Shown piece by piece: positions 9,984 to 18,746 of a DNA stretch of 46,842 bases. Under the pieces are notes generated by a model. That model was not told the origin of the DNA. It saw only the letters and a list, made by a program, of their open reading frames with translations, and searched no databases. This stretch comes from Streptomyces hydrogenans. Its GTDB lineage: Bacteria > Actinomycetota > Actinomycetes > Streptomycetales > Streptomycetaceae. The stretch covers positions 1 to 46,842 of the forward strand of contig NZ_BNBS01000064.1 in assembly GCF_014656075.1 (NCBI RefSeq), written 5' to 3'. A program made the translations under genes and the position numbers. Within the stretch, counting starts at the first letter, position 1. Every line of letters starts with the position of its first letter.

Positions 9984-10025
9984 CTTTTCTCGCGTTTCCC
10001 GCGCGGTCCGGCGCAGGCTGGTGCC

Positions 10026-10961
10026 ATGACCCAGCATCGCGCGCCCCACGCCCCGCACGCCCACGACCACGACCACGGCCCGGGCCACGCCCACCACGGC
10101 CACACGCACGGCGACGGCACCGAGCTCGACTGGGGCCGCCTCGCCCCGCTCCTGGAGAACCAGGCCGAGGTCGCCGGCACCGCCTACCGCGAGGCCGCCG
10201 CCTGGCTCGGCACCCTCGTCCCGGCCGCCGGAGTGCGCCGTCTGCTCGACGTCGGCAGCGGCCCCGGCGTCATCACCACCGTGCTCGCGGAGGCGTTCCC
10301 GTACGCCGAGGCCGTCGCCGTCGACGGCACCCCCGAGCTCCTGGAGCGGGCCCGCGCCCGCGCCGAGGCCCAGGGGCTCGCGGCCCGGGTCAGCACCCTG
10401 CGCGCCGAACTCCCCGAGGAGACCGGCAGCCTGGGCGAGGCCGACCTGCTGTGGGCCGGGAACTCCCTGCACCACATCGGCGACCAGGGCGCCGCGCTCG
10501 CCGACTTCGCCAAGCTGCTCCGCCCCGGCGGCCTGATCGCCCTCGTCGAGGGCGGCCTGGCCCCCCGTCACCTGCCCCGGGACATCGGCATGGGCCGTCC
10601 CGGCCTGGAGGCCCGCTTCGACGCCGAGCACGCCCACTGGTTCGCCCGGATGCGCGCCGAGCTGCCCGGCGCCGTGAGCGAACCGGACGACTGGCGCGCC
10701 CTGTTCACCGCCGCCGGACTCACCCCGGCCGGCACCCGCACCTTCCTCGTGGACGTGCCCGCGCCCGTGCCGCAGGTCGTCCGCGAGCTCGCCGTCAGCC
10801 ACTTCGGGCGGCTCCGCGAGGGCCTCGGCGAGCACCTGGACGCCGAGGACCGCACGACCCTGGACCGGCTCCTCGACCCGGCCGACCCGCACTCCCTGCA
10901 CCACCGCACGGACCTCTTCCACCTGACGGCCCACACGGTCCACACCGCCCGCAAGGGCTGA
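10026..10961 (+). CDS. class I SAM methyltransferase with His-rich N-terminus
   Basis: The protein has 311 residues. Residues 3-29 contain about ten histidines alternating with Asp, Gly and Ala, a metal-binding-type tail seen in metallochaperones. The catalytic part has SAM motif I (LLDVGSGPG, near 71-79), VAVDGTPELLERAR, LLWAGNSLHHIGD and LLRPGGLIALVEG. The histidine tail suggests a link with nickel, zinc or cobalt, but no metal gene is adjacent. CAGGCT lies 6 nt before the ATG and there is no clear Shine-Dalgarno. A perfect hairpin terminates the gene. Confidence 0.85.
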   Translation: MTQHRAPHAPHAHDHDHGPGHAHHGHTHGDGTELDWGRLAPLLENQAEVAGTAYREAAAWLGTLVPAAGVRRLLDVGSGPGVITTVLAEAFPYAEAVAVDGTPELLERARARAEAQGLAARVSTLRAELPEETGSLGEADLLWAGNSLHHIGDQGAALADFAKLLRPGGLIALVEGGLAPRHLPRDIGMGRPGLEARFDAEHAHWFARMRAELPGAVSEPDDWRALFTAAGLTPAGTRTFLVDVPAPVPQVVRELAVSHFGRLREGLGEHLDAEDRTTLDRLLDPADPHSLHHRTDLFHLTAHTVHTARKG

Positions 10962-10967
10962 ACCGCG

Positions 10968-10998
10968 CGGGCCGCCGCCCCCGCCGGGGCGCGGCCCG
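10968..10998 (+). terminator. hairpin terminator
   Basis: An 8-bp outer stem (10968-10975 with 10991-10998), a single bulged C and a 5-bp inner stem close a CGCC loop, 6 nt after the methyltransferase stop. It lies between convergent genes and may act in both directions. Confidence 0.65.
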
Positions 10999-11012
10999 TC
11001 GGGATCAGGCCC

Positions 11013-11492
11013 TCAGGAGGACACCGGCTCCAGCCGCCACCACTGGTACGGCGAGTCGGTGTCCTCCCCCTGCCGGATGTCGGCGCCCTCGGCCGCCGAC
11101 CCGTCCGCCACCTCCAGGAGCAGGCCGCTGACGAAGCTCACCAGCGCGACCGTCCCGGGCGCCTGGAGGTCCTGCTCGATGATCCACTCCTGGGCGCCGA
11201 AGTTGTTCGCCCGCCACTGCTGGACGAGCGCCCCCGGCTCCGTGGAGGCGTTCACCACGTCCAGCCGTTTCCCACTGGCCGCGTTGACCAGGTGGTAGAG
11301 CCCGCCGCCGTTCGGCACCGCCGACACCCGCCACGACTGCCCCGGGGCGTCCGAGGCGGCGCCCTGCTGCACCTTGGCGCCGCCGCGCCGCGAGCCCGCG
11401 TACACCTCCAGGAGCAGGCCGCTGCCCACGTTCCGCACCCGGTACAGCCCGTCCGGGACGGGGGCGGGGCCCCCGTCCGCCCTCCCCTTCAC
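11013..11492 (-). CDS. ricin-type beta-trefoil lectin-domain protein
   Basis: The 159-residue protein is essentially one ricin B-type trefoil. Three QxW-like motifs (GQSWRV, AQEWII and YQWWRL) mark its three subdomains, each with a GLLLEV- or KRLDV-type strand. Such domains bind galactose or other sugars. No signal peptide is visible, so it is probably cytoplasmic unless the start is wrong. The GTG at 11492 lies 8 nt after the stop of the aldo/keto reductase gene, so the two genes form an operon; GAGG overlapping that stop could serve as the ribosome binding site. Confidence 0.75.
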   Translation of the reverse strand: MKGRADGGPAPVPDGLYRVRNVGSGLLLEVYAGSRRGGAKVQQGAASDAPGQSWRVSAVPNGGGLYHLVNAASGKRLDVVNASTEPGALVQQWRANNFGAQEWIIEQDLQAPGTVALVSFVSGLLLEVADGSAAEGADIRQGEDTDSPYQWWRLEPVSS

Positions 11493-11500
11493 CCGGAGCC

Positions 11501-12346
11501 TCAGGCGCCGACGTTGAATTCCGCCGGGTTCGGGCCCAGCCGCCCGCCCTCGTCGAGCGCGGCGATCGCCGCCATGTCCTCCGGGTCCAGCTCGAAGTCG
11601 AAGACGTCGATGTTCTCCTGGATGCGGGACGGGGTCACCGACTTCGGGATCACCACGTTGCCCAGCTGGAGGTGCCAGCGGAGCACCGCCTGCGCGGGGG
11701 TCCGCCCGTGCTTGCGGGCGACGGCGACGAGCGCCGGCACGTCGAGCAGGCCCCGGCCCTGGCCCAGCGGCGACCACGCCTCGGTCGCGATGCCGAGCCG
11801 GGCGTGCAGCGCCCGGGACTCGGCCTGCGCCAGCTGCGGGTGCAGCTCGATCTGGTTCACCGCCGGCACGACCCCGGTCTCGGCCGTCAGTCGCTCCAGG
11901 TGCTCGGGGAGGAAGTTGGAGACGCCGATCGCCCGGGCGCGGCCCTCGGCGTGGATCTTCTCCAGCGCCCGGTAGGTGTCGACGTACGCGTCCTTGGCCG
12001 GCACCGGCCAGTGGATCAGGTACAGGTCGACGTGGTCGAGGCCGAGCCGCTCCAGGGAGGCGTCGAAGGCCCGCAGCGTGGAGTCGTACCCCTGCTCGCT
12101 GTTCCACAGCTTGGTGGTGACGAAGAGCTCCTCGCGGGGGATCCCGGAGGCGGCCACGGCCTCGCCGGTGCCCCGCTCGTTCTCGTAGATCGCCGCCGTG
12201 TCGATGGAGCGGTAGCCGGCCTCCAGGGCGGTGGCCACGGCCTTCGCCGCCTCGTCGTCCGGCACCTGCCAGACGCCGAAGCCGAGCTGCGGCATCTCCA
12301 CGCCGTTGTTCAGGATGACCGAGGGGACCTTGCTGTCCGTGCTCAC
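11501..12346 (-). CDS. aldo/keto reductase
   Basis: The 281-residue protein has the normal family length and hallmark sequences: MPQLGFGVWQVPD, GYRSIDTAAIYENE (catalytic Asp and Tyr), an active-site Lys in VTTKLWN, and LYLIHWP with the catalytic His. The NADPH-binding VIPKSVTPSRIQEN is near the C-terminus. It is an AKR5-like carbonyl reductase; the substrate is unknown. I chose GTG at 12346 with AAGGA upstream. It is followed within 8 nt by the lectin gene. Confidence 0.92.
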   Translation of the reverse strand: MSTDSKVPSVILNNGVEMPQLGFGVWQVPDDEAAKAVATALEAGYRSIDTAAIYENERGTGEAVAASGIPREELFVTTKLWNSEQGYDSTLRAFDASLERLGLDHVDLYLIHWPVPAKDAYVDTYRALEKIHAEGRARAIGVSNFLPEHLERLTAETGVVPAVNQIELHPQLAQAESRALHARLGIATEAWSPLGQGRGLLDVPALVAVARKHGRTPAQAVLRWHLQLGNVVIPKSVTPSRIQENIDVFDFELDPEDMAAIAALDEGGRLGPNPAEFNVGA

Positions 12347-12462
12347 GTGGGATGGATCCTTACGTCGTCGTGGTCGTACGCGGACGGGCGCGCGAACGCC
12401 CGCCCCTTCGACTCCAACGATCACCCGCCCCGTCGCATTCCGCCGCGCGGGGCACGGTCCCG

Positions 12463-14304
12463 TCAGCCGTACAGCGCCTCGACCTCGGCCGCGTACGCCC
12501 GCTCGATCGCCTTCCGCTTCAGCTTCAGCGACGGGGTGAGCAGCCCGTGCTCCTCGCTGAAGGGATGGGCGAGGATCCGGAAGGTGCGGATCGACTCGGC
12601 CTGCGACACCAGCGTGTTCGCGGCCACCACCCCGCGCCGGATCTCCGTCTCCAGATCCGGGTCGCGGACCAGGTCGGCGGGGGAGAGCGGCGGCCGGCCC
12701 TGGATGGCGAGCCAGTGGTCCACCGCCTCCTGGTCCAGGGTGACCAGGGCCGCGATGTACGGGCGGTCGTTGCCGACGACCAGGCACTGGGCGATCAGCG
12801 GGTGCGCCCGGACCCGCTCCTCCAGCCCGGTCGGCGCCACGCTCTTGCCGCCGGAGGTCACCAGGATCTCCTTCTTCCGGCCGGTGATCGTCAGATAGCC
12901 CTCGGCGTCGAGCGCGCCCAGGTCGCCGGTGGCGAGCCAGCCGTCGTTGAGCACCGCCGCCGTGGCCGCCGGGTCGCCGAGGTAGCCGGAGAAGACCTGC
13001 CCGCCGTGCAGCCACACCTCGCCGTCCTCGGCGATGTGCACGGTGGTGCCCGGCACCGGCCGGCCCACCGTGCCGTACCGCACCCGGCCGGGCGGGTTCG
13101 CGGTGGCGGCGGCCGTCGACTCCGTCAGGCCGTACCCCTCGAAGACGGTGACGCCCGCGCCCGCGAAGAACAGTCCGGTCCTGCGGTCCATCGCCGAACC
13201 GCCCGACATCGCGTACCTGATCCGCCCGCCGAGCACCTCGCGGACCCGGCCGTAGACGGTCTTGTCGAAGAACTGGTGCTGCATCCGCAGCGCCGCCGAC
13301 GGTCCCGGGCCCTGGCCGAACGCCTTGTGCTCCAGCGCCTCCGCGTACTTGACGGCCACGTCCACCGCCTTGTCGAAGACGGCGACCCGGCCGTCGCCCT
13401 CGGCCCTGCGGCGCGCCGCGTGGAAGATCTTCTCGAAGACGTACGGCACGGCGAGGACGAAGCTCGGCCGGAACGACACAAGGTCGGGCAGCAGCGCCGA
13501 CGCGGTCATCGACGGCTGGTGCCCCAGCTTCACCCCGCCCCGCACGGCCGCGACCTCCACCATCCGCCCGAAGACGTGGGCGAGCGGCAGGAACAGCAGG
13601 GTGGACGCCTGGTCGCCGGGCCGTGAGCGGAAGACCGGCTCCCAGCCGGCGAGCAGCGCGTCGGTCTCGAACATGAAGTGGGCGTGGGTGATCACGCAGC
13701 CCTTGGGGCGGCCGGTGGTGCCCGAGGTGTAGATGACCGTGGCCATCGAGTCGGGGGTCACCGCCCGCCGGTGCCGCTGCACCACGTCCTCGTCGATGCC
13801 CTCCCCGGCGGCGGTCAGCTCGGCGACCGCGCCCGGCCCGGCGTCCTCGCCGGGATCGAGCTGCCACAGCCGCTGGAGCCTCGGCAGCCGGTCCACCACG
13901 GACCCGATGGTCATCGCGTGGTCCTCGTGCTCCACCACGCAGGCGGTGACCTCGGCGTCGTACAGCATCCAGTGGACCTGGTCGGCGGAGGAGGTCGGAT
14001 AGACCGGCACGGGCTGGGCGCCGAGCGTCCACAGCGCGAAGTCGAAGAGCGTCCACTCGTAGCGGGTACGGGACATGATCGCGACCCGGTCGCCGAACCG
14101 CACCCCGTGCGCGACGAGGCCCTTCGCCAGCGCCAGCACCTCGTCCCGGAAGCGGGCGCAGCTCACGTCCTCCCAGCCCCCGTCGGCCGTCCGGCGCCCG
14201 AAGGCGATCGCGTCGGGGGTCTCGGCGGCGCGGGTGAAGACGGCGTCCGCCAGGCCGCCGCTGAGCGGGGCCGCCTCGACGGGCGGCACGGTGAACTCAC
14301 GCAC
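12463..14304 (-). CDS. long-chain fatty acid--CoA ligase (AMP-dependent synthetase)
   Basis: The 613-residue protein has the AMP-binding P-loop TVIYTSGTTGRPKG, the A5-type GYGLTE motif, the A7-type LATGDLGALDAEGYLTITGRKKE and the C-terminal SLKLKRKAI of FAA1-like enzymes. It activates long-chain fatty acids to acyl-CoA through an acyl-AMP intermediate. The start is GTG with GGGAGGAG (14312-14319), so I reject longer in-frame starts. The 263 bp upstream hold its promoter and no other gene I can support; CGTAC and GTACG at 14483-14487 and 14502-14506 form a weak dyad there. Confidence 0.92.
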   Translation of the reverse strand: MREFTVPPVEAAPLSGGLADAVFTRAAETPDAIAFGRRTADGGWEDVSCARFRDEVLALAKGLVAHGVRFGDRVAIMSRTRYEWTLFDFALWTLGAQPVPVYPTSSADQVHWMLYDAEVTACVVEHEDHAMTIGSVVDRLPRLQRLWQLDPGEDAGPGAVAELTAAGEGIDEDVVQRHRRAVTPDSMATVIYTSGTTGRPKGCVITHAHFMFETDALLAGWEPVFRSRPGDQASTLLFLPLAHVFGRMVEVAAVRGGVKLGHQPSMTASALLPDLVSFRPSFVLAVPYVFEKIFHAARRRAEGDGRVAVFDKAVDVAVKYAEALEHKAFGQGPGPSAALRMQHQFFDKTVYGRVREVLGGRIRYAMSGGSAMDRRTGLFFAGAGVTVFEGYGLTESTAAATANPPGRVRYGTVGRPVPGTTVHIAEDGEVWLHGGQVFSGYLGDPAATAAVLNDGWLATGDLGALDAEGYLTITGRKKEILVTSGGKSVAPTGLEERVRAHPLIAQCLVVGNDRPYIAALVTLDQEAVDHWLAIQGRPPLSPADLVRDPDLETEIRRGVVAANTLVSQAESIRTFRILAHPFSEEHGLLTPSLKLKRKAIERAYAAEVEALYG

Positions 14305-14567
14305 GGACCAGCTCCTCCCTCGACGGCTCGGTGGCTGAAAGGGGCCGCTGAGTGGGCTGCGGCGCCGTGACCGTACCCCACCCGGAGCGGCTGCGGCAGG
14401 ACCTTCACCAAGCCGCGACATTCCCCGTTCGCACAGGTCAGGGCAGGTGAGGCGGCAAATGGAGGCCGGAGGGGGGTGGTTGCGTACCGTCCGGTAGGTC
14501 CGTACGGCCCGAAGTCTCCACGGAATCTGTACCGCCCGCGCACGCCCCCGCCCCCGGCCGGTATCGG

Positions 14568-15446
14568 TCAGTCCTGGCGCCGCAGCCCGTCGCCGCCCTC
14601 CAGGATCGCCTCCGCCAGCGCGTCCGCCGCCTCCTGCGTCGCCCCGCCGCGCCGCCCCGCGCGCAGGACGAAGTCGACCTCGCCCAGCTCCGGCAGCCCC
14701 GACCGCGCCGGTACGGGCACGAGCCCGGGCGGCACCAGGCCGCGCGTGTGGGCCATCACGCCGAGCCCCGCGCGGGCCGCCGCCACGTTGGCGCTCAGGC
14801 TGGAGCTCGTGCAGGCGATCCGCCACGACCGGCCCTGCGCCTCCAGGGCCGCGAGCGCCCGCGCCCGGGTGATGCCCGGCGGCGGGTAGAGGATCAGCGG
14901 CACCGGCCGCTCCGGGTCGAGCCGCAGCCCCGGCGCCCCGATCCAGACCAGCGCGTCGCTCCACACCGGCACCCCGCCCGCGCCGTCCCCGTCCGCCCCG
15001 GCCCCCCGCTTCGCCAGGATCAGATCGAGCCGGCCGGCCGCGAGCCGCGCCTGGAGCGTCCCCGACAGCTCGACGGTCGGCTCCAGGTCCACCTCGGGGT
15101 GGGCGCGCCGGAACGACTCCAGGATCTCCGGCAGCCGGGTCGCCACGAAGTCCTCCGAGGCCCCGAACCGCAGCCGGCCGCGCAGCCGCGTCCCGGTGAA
15201 GAAGGCCGCCGCCCGCTCGTGCGCCTGGAGGATCGTGCGGGCGAAGCCCAGCATCGCCTCCCCGTCCCCGGTCAGCTCCACGCTGTGGGTGTCCCGGACG
15301 AAGAGCGGCCGCCCGGTCGCCTCCTCCAGCCGCCGCACGTGCTGGCTGACGGTCGACTGCCGCACCCCCAGCCGGAGGGCGGCCCGGGTGAAGGACAGCG
15401 TCTGGGCGACGGCGAGAAAGGTGCGCAACTGCGCGGGCTCGTACAC
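14568..15446 (-). CDS. LysR-family transcriptional regulator
   Basis: The protein has 292 residues. The N-terminal winged helix-turn-helix (residues 3-62) contains QLRTFLAVAQTLSFTRAA and LGVRQSTVSQHVRRLEEATG, the classic LysR signature. The C-terminal periplasmic-binding-like domain senses a co-inducer. GTG at 15446 is the first plausible start; no Shine-Dalgarno is seen. It is divergent from an SBF-like transporter 380 bp away, which it may regulate. Confidence 0.9.
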   Translation of the reverse strand: MYEPAQLRTFLAVAQTLSFTRAALRLGVRQSTVSQHVRRLEEATGRPLFVRDTHSVELTGDGEAMLGFARTILQAHERAAAFFTGTRLRGRLRFGASEDFVATRLPEILESFRRAHPEVDLEPTVELSGTLQARLAAGRLDLILAKRGAGADGDGAGGVPVWSDALVWIGAPGLRLDPERPVPLILYPPPGITRARALAALEAQGRSWRIACTSSSLSANVAAARAGLGVMAHTRGLVPPGLVPVPARSGLPELGEVDFVLRAGRRGGATQEAADALAEAILEGGDGLRRQD

Positions 15447-15826
15447 GCCGGCGACGTTATCGCGGAACGTGATGACAGTCAGTGCGCTGTACGGGATTCC
15501 CGATGACGCCCGCGTGGACCAGGATGGACACCACAGCACCCGACGCGGCGGCCCGGGTCCCACGCCGGGGCACACTGCCGGGACGTGCCCCGACGGCCAC
15601 GCCCGCCGGCGCGCCGGGACCGGCCCTGGCGGCCCGGGCCGGTCCGACCCTGCCCCGAACCCGACCCGTCCGACCCCGACCCGTCCGGCCCCGGGCAGCG
15701 CCCCGGATCCGACCCGAGGTCCCAGACAGCCGCCCGCCGCCGGCCGCCGCCCTTCCCGGCGACGCCCCGACCCGCCCCCGTACCCCCGACCCGCCCCCGT
15801 ACCCCCGACCCGCCGCGAGTGGAGCC
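15447..15826. other. intergenic region between LysR and transporter genes
   Basis: This 380-bp region has no gene I can support. ACAG (15475-15478) and CTGT (15487-15490) form a dyad that could be a LysR-type box. Bases 15640-15815 are C-rich, low-complexity sequence with short direct repeats based on CCCCGTACCCCCGACCCG. In one frame it could extend the transporter upstream, but that stretch is Pro/Arg-rich and looks untranslated. Confidence 0.5.
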
Positions 15827-16981
15827 ATGAACCGACGACCCCTCCTGCCCTCCTGGCTGCCGGTCGACGGCTACGTCCTCGCCCTGCTCGGGACCGTCGG
15901 CCTCGCCGCGCTGCTGCCCGCCTCCGGAGCGGCCGCCACCGCCGCCGAGTCCGCGGCCACGGGCGTCGTCGCGCTGCTGTTCTTCCTGTACGGGGCCCGG
16001 CTCTCCACCCGCGAGGCGCTCGACGGGCTGCGGCACTGGCGGCTCCACCTCACCGTCCTCGGCGCCACCTTCCTCGTCTTCCCGCTGCTCGGCCTGGCCG
16101 CCCGCGGCCTCGTGCCGGGGATCCTCACCCCGCAGCTGTACGGCGGCTTCCTCTTCCTCTGCCTGGTCCCCTCGACCATCCAGTCCTCCATCGCCTTCAC
16201 CTCGATCGCCCGGGGCAACGTCCCCGCCGCGATCTGCGCCGGCTCCTTCTCCTCGCTGGCCGGGATCGTGCTGACCCCGCTGCTCGCCGCCGCCCTGCTC
16301 GGCGGCGACACCGGCGGCCTCTCCGCCGACGCGGTCCTGCGGATCGTCCTCCAGCTCCTGGCGCCCTTCCTCCTCGGCCAGGTCCTGCGCCGCTGGGTCG
16401 CCGGCTTCCTGGTCCGCCACAAGAAGGTGCTCGGGTACGTCGACCGGGGCTCGATCCTCCTCGTCGTCTACACCGCCTTCAGCCAGGGCATGGTCGCCGG
16501 GATCTGGCACCTGGTGACCCCCGGCCGGCTCGCCCTGCTGCTCGCCGCCGAGGCCGTCCTGCTCGCCCTGATGCTGGCCCTGACCTGGTACGGGGCGGGC
16601 CGCCTCGGCTTCGGCCGGGCCGACCGGATCGCCATCCAGTTCGCCGGCTCCAAGAAGAGCCTCGCCGCCGGCCTGCCCATGGCGAGCGTCCTCTTCGGCG
16701 CCCACGCCTCGCTCGCCGTGCTCCCCCTGATGCTCTTCCACCAGATGCAGCTCATGGTCTGCGCGGTCCTCGCCAAGCGCCGCGCCCGCGACCCGGAAGC
16801 CACCGACGGCCAGACCGCGGGCGGAGAGGGCGTGGACGGAGCGGCCGCCGACGGGCAGCCCGGCGCCGGAGCGGCCCGGACCGCCGCACCCGGCCACCCG
16901 GACGCACCCGGCCGCCCGGGCGCCACTCCCACCCCCGCTCCCGGCCGTGACCGGATCGCGCCACCGGCCCCGCCGCGGTGA
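15827..16981 (+). CDS. SBF-like bile acid:sodium symporter family transporter
   Basis: The 384-residue protein has about ten hydrophobic helices over residues 14-320. Features typical of the SBF-like (YfeH/ASBT) family include LFFLYGARLS, VPSTIQSSIAFTSIARGN and the late FAGSKKSLAAGLPMASVLF. It likely moves an organic anion with sodium. Residues after about 330 are a Pro/Ala/Gly-rich cytoplasmic tail of low complexity. The ATG is preceded by GGAG. The LysR gene is divergent. The closest named relatives include bile acid carriers, but the substrate here is not known. Confidence 0.88.
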   Translation: MNRRPLLPSWLPVDGYVLALLGTVGLAALLPASGAAATAAESAATGVVALLFFLYGARLSTREALDGLRHWRLHLTVLGATFLVFPLLGLAARGLVPGILTPQLYGGFLFLCLVPSTIQSSIAFTSIARGNVPAAICAGSFSSLAGIVLTPLLAAALLGGDTGGLSADAVLRIVLQLLAPFLLGQVLRRWVAGFLVRHKKVLGYVDRGSILLVVYTAFSQGMVAGIWHLVTPGRLALLLAAEAVLLALMLALTWYGAGRLGFGRADRIAIQFAGSKKSLAAGLPMASVLFGAHASLAVLPLMLFHQMQLMVCAVLAKRRARDPEATDGQTAGGEGVDGAAADGQPGAGAARTAAPGHPDAPGRPGATPTPAPGRDRIAPPAPPR

Positions 16982-17006
16982 TCATCCGGGCGGCTACCGT
17001 GCTCCC

Positions 17007-17528
17007 ATGCCCTCACTCGATCCCGGCCGCACCGCGCTCCTCCTCGTCGACCTGATGGAGCGGATCGTCGCGCTGCCGCTCGCCCCCCGTCCCGGTACCG
17101 ACCTCCTCGCCGCCGTCGGCCGGCTCGCCGCGGCCTTCCGTGCCGCCGGCGCGCTCGTCGTCCACATCCGCGTCGAGCGGCCCGGCGTCCCCGCCCAGCC
17201 GCCCGGCAGCGACCTCGTGCCCGACCTGCCGCGCGAGGGCGAGCCGGTCGTCGTCAAGCGCACCATCGGCGGCTTCCAGGACACCGGCCTGCACGAGGTG
17301 CTCAGCGGCCTCGGCGTCCGCACCCTCGTCCTCGCCGGGATCGCCACCAACCTCGGCGTCGAGTCCACCGCCCGCGCCGCCGCCGACCTCGGCTACGACC
17401 TCGTCTTCGCCGAGGACGCCATGACGGCGCTCACCGCCGACGAGCACCGGGCCTCCGTCGACCTCGACTTCCCCCGCCTCGGCACCGTCGCCACCGTCCC
17501 CGGGATCACCCTGGACGGCCGCGGATGA
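17007..17528 (+). CDS. isochorismatase-family protein lacking the catalytic cysteine
   Basis: The 173-residue protein has the cysteine-hydrolase fold. Asp15 (LLLVDLM) and Lys84 (VVVKR) match the first two catalytic residues. At the nucleophile position it reads ATNLGVESTAR, so Gly117 replaces the cysteine of nicotinamidase-like hydrolases. Isochorismatases such as EntB and PhzD also have glycine there, so a cysteine-independent reaction is possible. TACCGT (16995-17000) lies 6 nt before the ATG, suggesting leaderless mRNA. Its stop overlaps the next start (ATGA), so the two genes are translationally coupled. Confidence 0.85.
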   Translation: MPSLDPGRTALLLVDLMERIVALPLAPRPGTDLLAAVGRLAAAFRAAGALVVHIRVERPGVPAQPPGSDLVPDLPREGEPVVVKRTIGGFQDTGLHEVLSGLGVRTLVLAGIATNLGVESTARAAADLGYDLVFAEDAMTALTADEHRASVDLDFPRLGTVATVPGITLDGRG

Positions 17529-17908
17529 GCCGCGTCCCGATACGGTACGGGGCCCGCCCCTGCTCCCTCGTCGTCTGCCGGGGGTGCTGTTGCGGAGACC
17601 CCCGCAAGAACCCCGGCACCGACCACGCCGCCCAGCTCGACCGGCTCCGTGCCGCCGCCGCGGCCTCCGGCGGGAAGCTCGCCGTCCGCACCAGCGACTG
17701 CCTCGGCCCCTGTGCCCAGGCCAACATCGTGGTCATCCAGCCCTCCACCGAGGGCCGCAGGCGCGGCGGCCGGGCCGCCTGGATCGGATTCAGCCTCGAC
17801 GACGACTGCCTCGACGACATCCTGGCCTGGACCGAGGCCGGCGGCCCCGGCCTCGCCCCGCCCCCGGCGACCCTGGCCCTCCAGATGATCGACCCGCCGA
17901 AGAACTGA
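17525..17908 (+). CDS. thioredoxin-like (2Fe-2S) ferredoxin-domain protein
   Basis: The 127-residue protein has a VVCRGCCCGDPRK motif (Cys18, 21, 22 and 23) and a second pair in SDCLGPCAQAN (Cys59 and Cys63). This is the cysteine arrangement of thioredoxin-like [2Fe-2S] ferredoxins. It probably carries electrons or stores a cluster. It starts inside the stop of the isochorismatase-like gene. The convergent neighbour 7 bp away is fdhD, needed for molybdenum enzymes. The partner enzyme is not in the window. Confidence 0.82.
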   Translation: MSRVPIRYGARPCSLVVCRGCCCGDPRKNPGTDHAAQLDRLRAAAAASGGKLAVRTSDCLGPCAQANIVVIQPSTEGRRRGGRAAWIGFSLDDDCLDDILAWTEAGGPGLAPPPATLALQMIDPPKN

Positions 17909-17915
17909 GGAAGGA

Positions 17916-18746
17916 CTAAGGCAGCGCGATCCGGTGCTCGCCCGCGTACACGTTCATGTCCGGCCCCCGCAGGAAGCCGACCAGCGTCAGGCCCGTCTCC
18001 GCCGCCAGGTCCACCGCGAGCGAGGACGGCGCGGACACCGCGGCGAGCACCGGGATCCCCGCCATCACGGCCTTCTGCGCCAGTTCGAAGGAGGCCCGGC
18101 CCGAGACCAGCAGCACCGCCCGGTCCAGCGGCAGCAGGTCCTCCCGCAGCGCCCGCCCGACCAGCTTGTCCACCGCGTTGTGCCGTCCCACGTCCTCCCG
18201 TACGTCCAGCAGCTCGCCGTCCTCCGAGAAGAGCGCCGCCGCGTGCAGCCCGCCGGTCGTGTCGAAGACCTTCTGCGCGGCCCGCAGCCGGTCCGGCAGC
18301 GCGGACAGGAGCGCGGGGGAGACGCGTACCGGGGGAGTGTCGGCGATCGGGAAGCGGGCCGTGGTCCGCACCGCGTCCAGGCTCGCCTTGCCGCACAGCC
18401 CGCACGAGGACGTCGTGTAGACGTTCCGCTCCAGCGTGATGTCGGGGACGACGACCTCGGGGGCCAGCTTCACGTCCACCACGTTGTACGTGTTGGTCCC
18501 GTCCTCCTTCGCCCCCGCGCAGTACACGATGGACCGCACGTCGGCGGCCGAGGCGAGCACGCCCTCGCTCACCAGGAAGCCCGCCGCCAGCGCGAAGTCG
18601 TCGCCGGGCGTCCGCATCGTGATCGCGATCGGCCGTCCGTTCAGCCGGATCTCCAGCGGCTCCTCCGCCACCAGCGTGTCCGGCCGCGCGCTCACCGCCC
18701 CGCCCCGGATCCGCGTGACCCGCCGTCGCTCGGTGACCCGTCCCAT
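17916..18746 (-). CDS. fdhD: formate dehydrogenase accessory sulfurtransferase FdhD
   Basis: The 276-residue protein shows the FdhD hallmarks: EEPLEIRLNG near the N-terminus, TPGDDFALAAGFLVSEG, and the sulfur-relay pair in TSSCGLCGK (Cys115 and Cys118), then EDVGRHNAVDK. FdhD passes sulfur from a cysteine desulfurase to the bis-MGD molybdenum cofactor of formate dehydrogenase. No formate dehydrogenase gene is nearby, so the client lies elsewhere. I prefer the ATG at 18746; an in-frame ATG at 18794 would add 16 residues not expected for the family. Confidence 0.92.
   Translation of the reverse strand: MGRVTERRRVTRIRGGAVSARPDTLVAEEPLEIRLNGRPIAITMRTPGDDFALAAGFLVSEGVLASAADVRSIVYCAGAKEDGTNTYNVVDVKLAPEVVVPDITLERNVYTTSSCGLCGKASLDAVRTTARFPIADTPPVRVSPALLSALPDRLRAAQKVFDTTGGLHAAALFSEDGELLDVREDVGRHNAVDKLVGRALREDLLPLDRAVLLVSGRASFELAQKAVMAGIPVLAAVSAPSSLAVDLAAETGLTLVGFLRGPDMNVYAGEHRIALP

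Noticed and set aside
15640..15815. Short C-rich direct repeats considered as a CRISPR-like or regulatory array
   Set aside because: Units overlap, spacers are not unique and the composition is simple; this looks like low-complexity slippage.
17007..17528. Nicotinamidase annotation for the isochorismatase-like gene
   Set aside because: The catalytic cysteine is replaced by glycine, so cysteine-dependent amide hydrolysis is unlikely.
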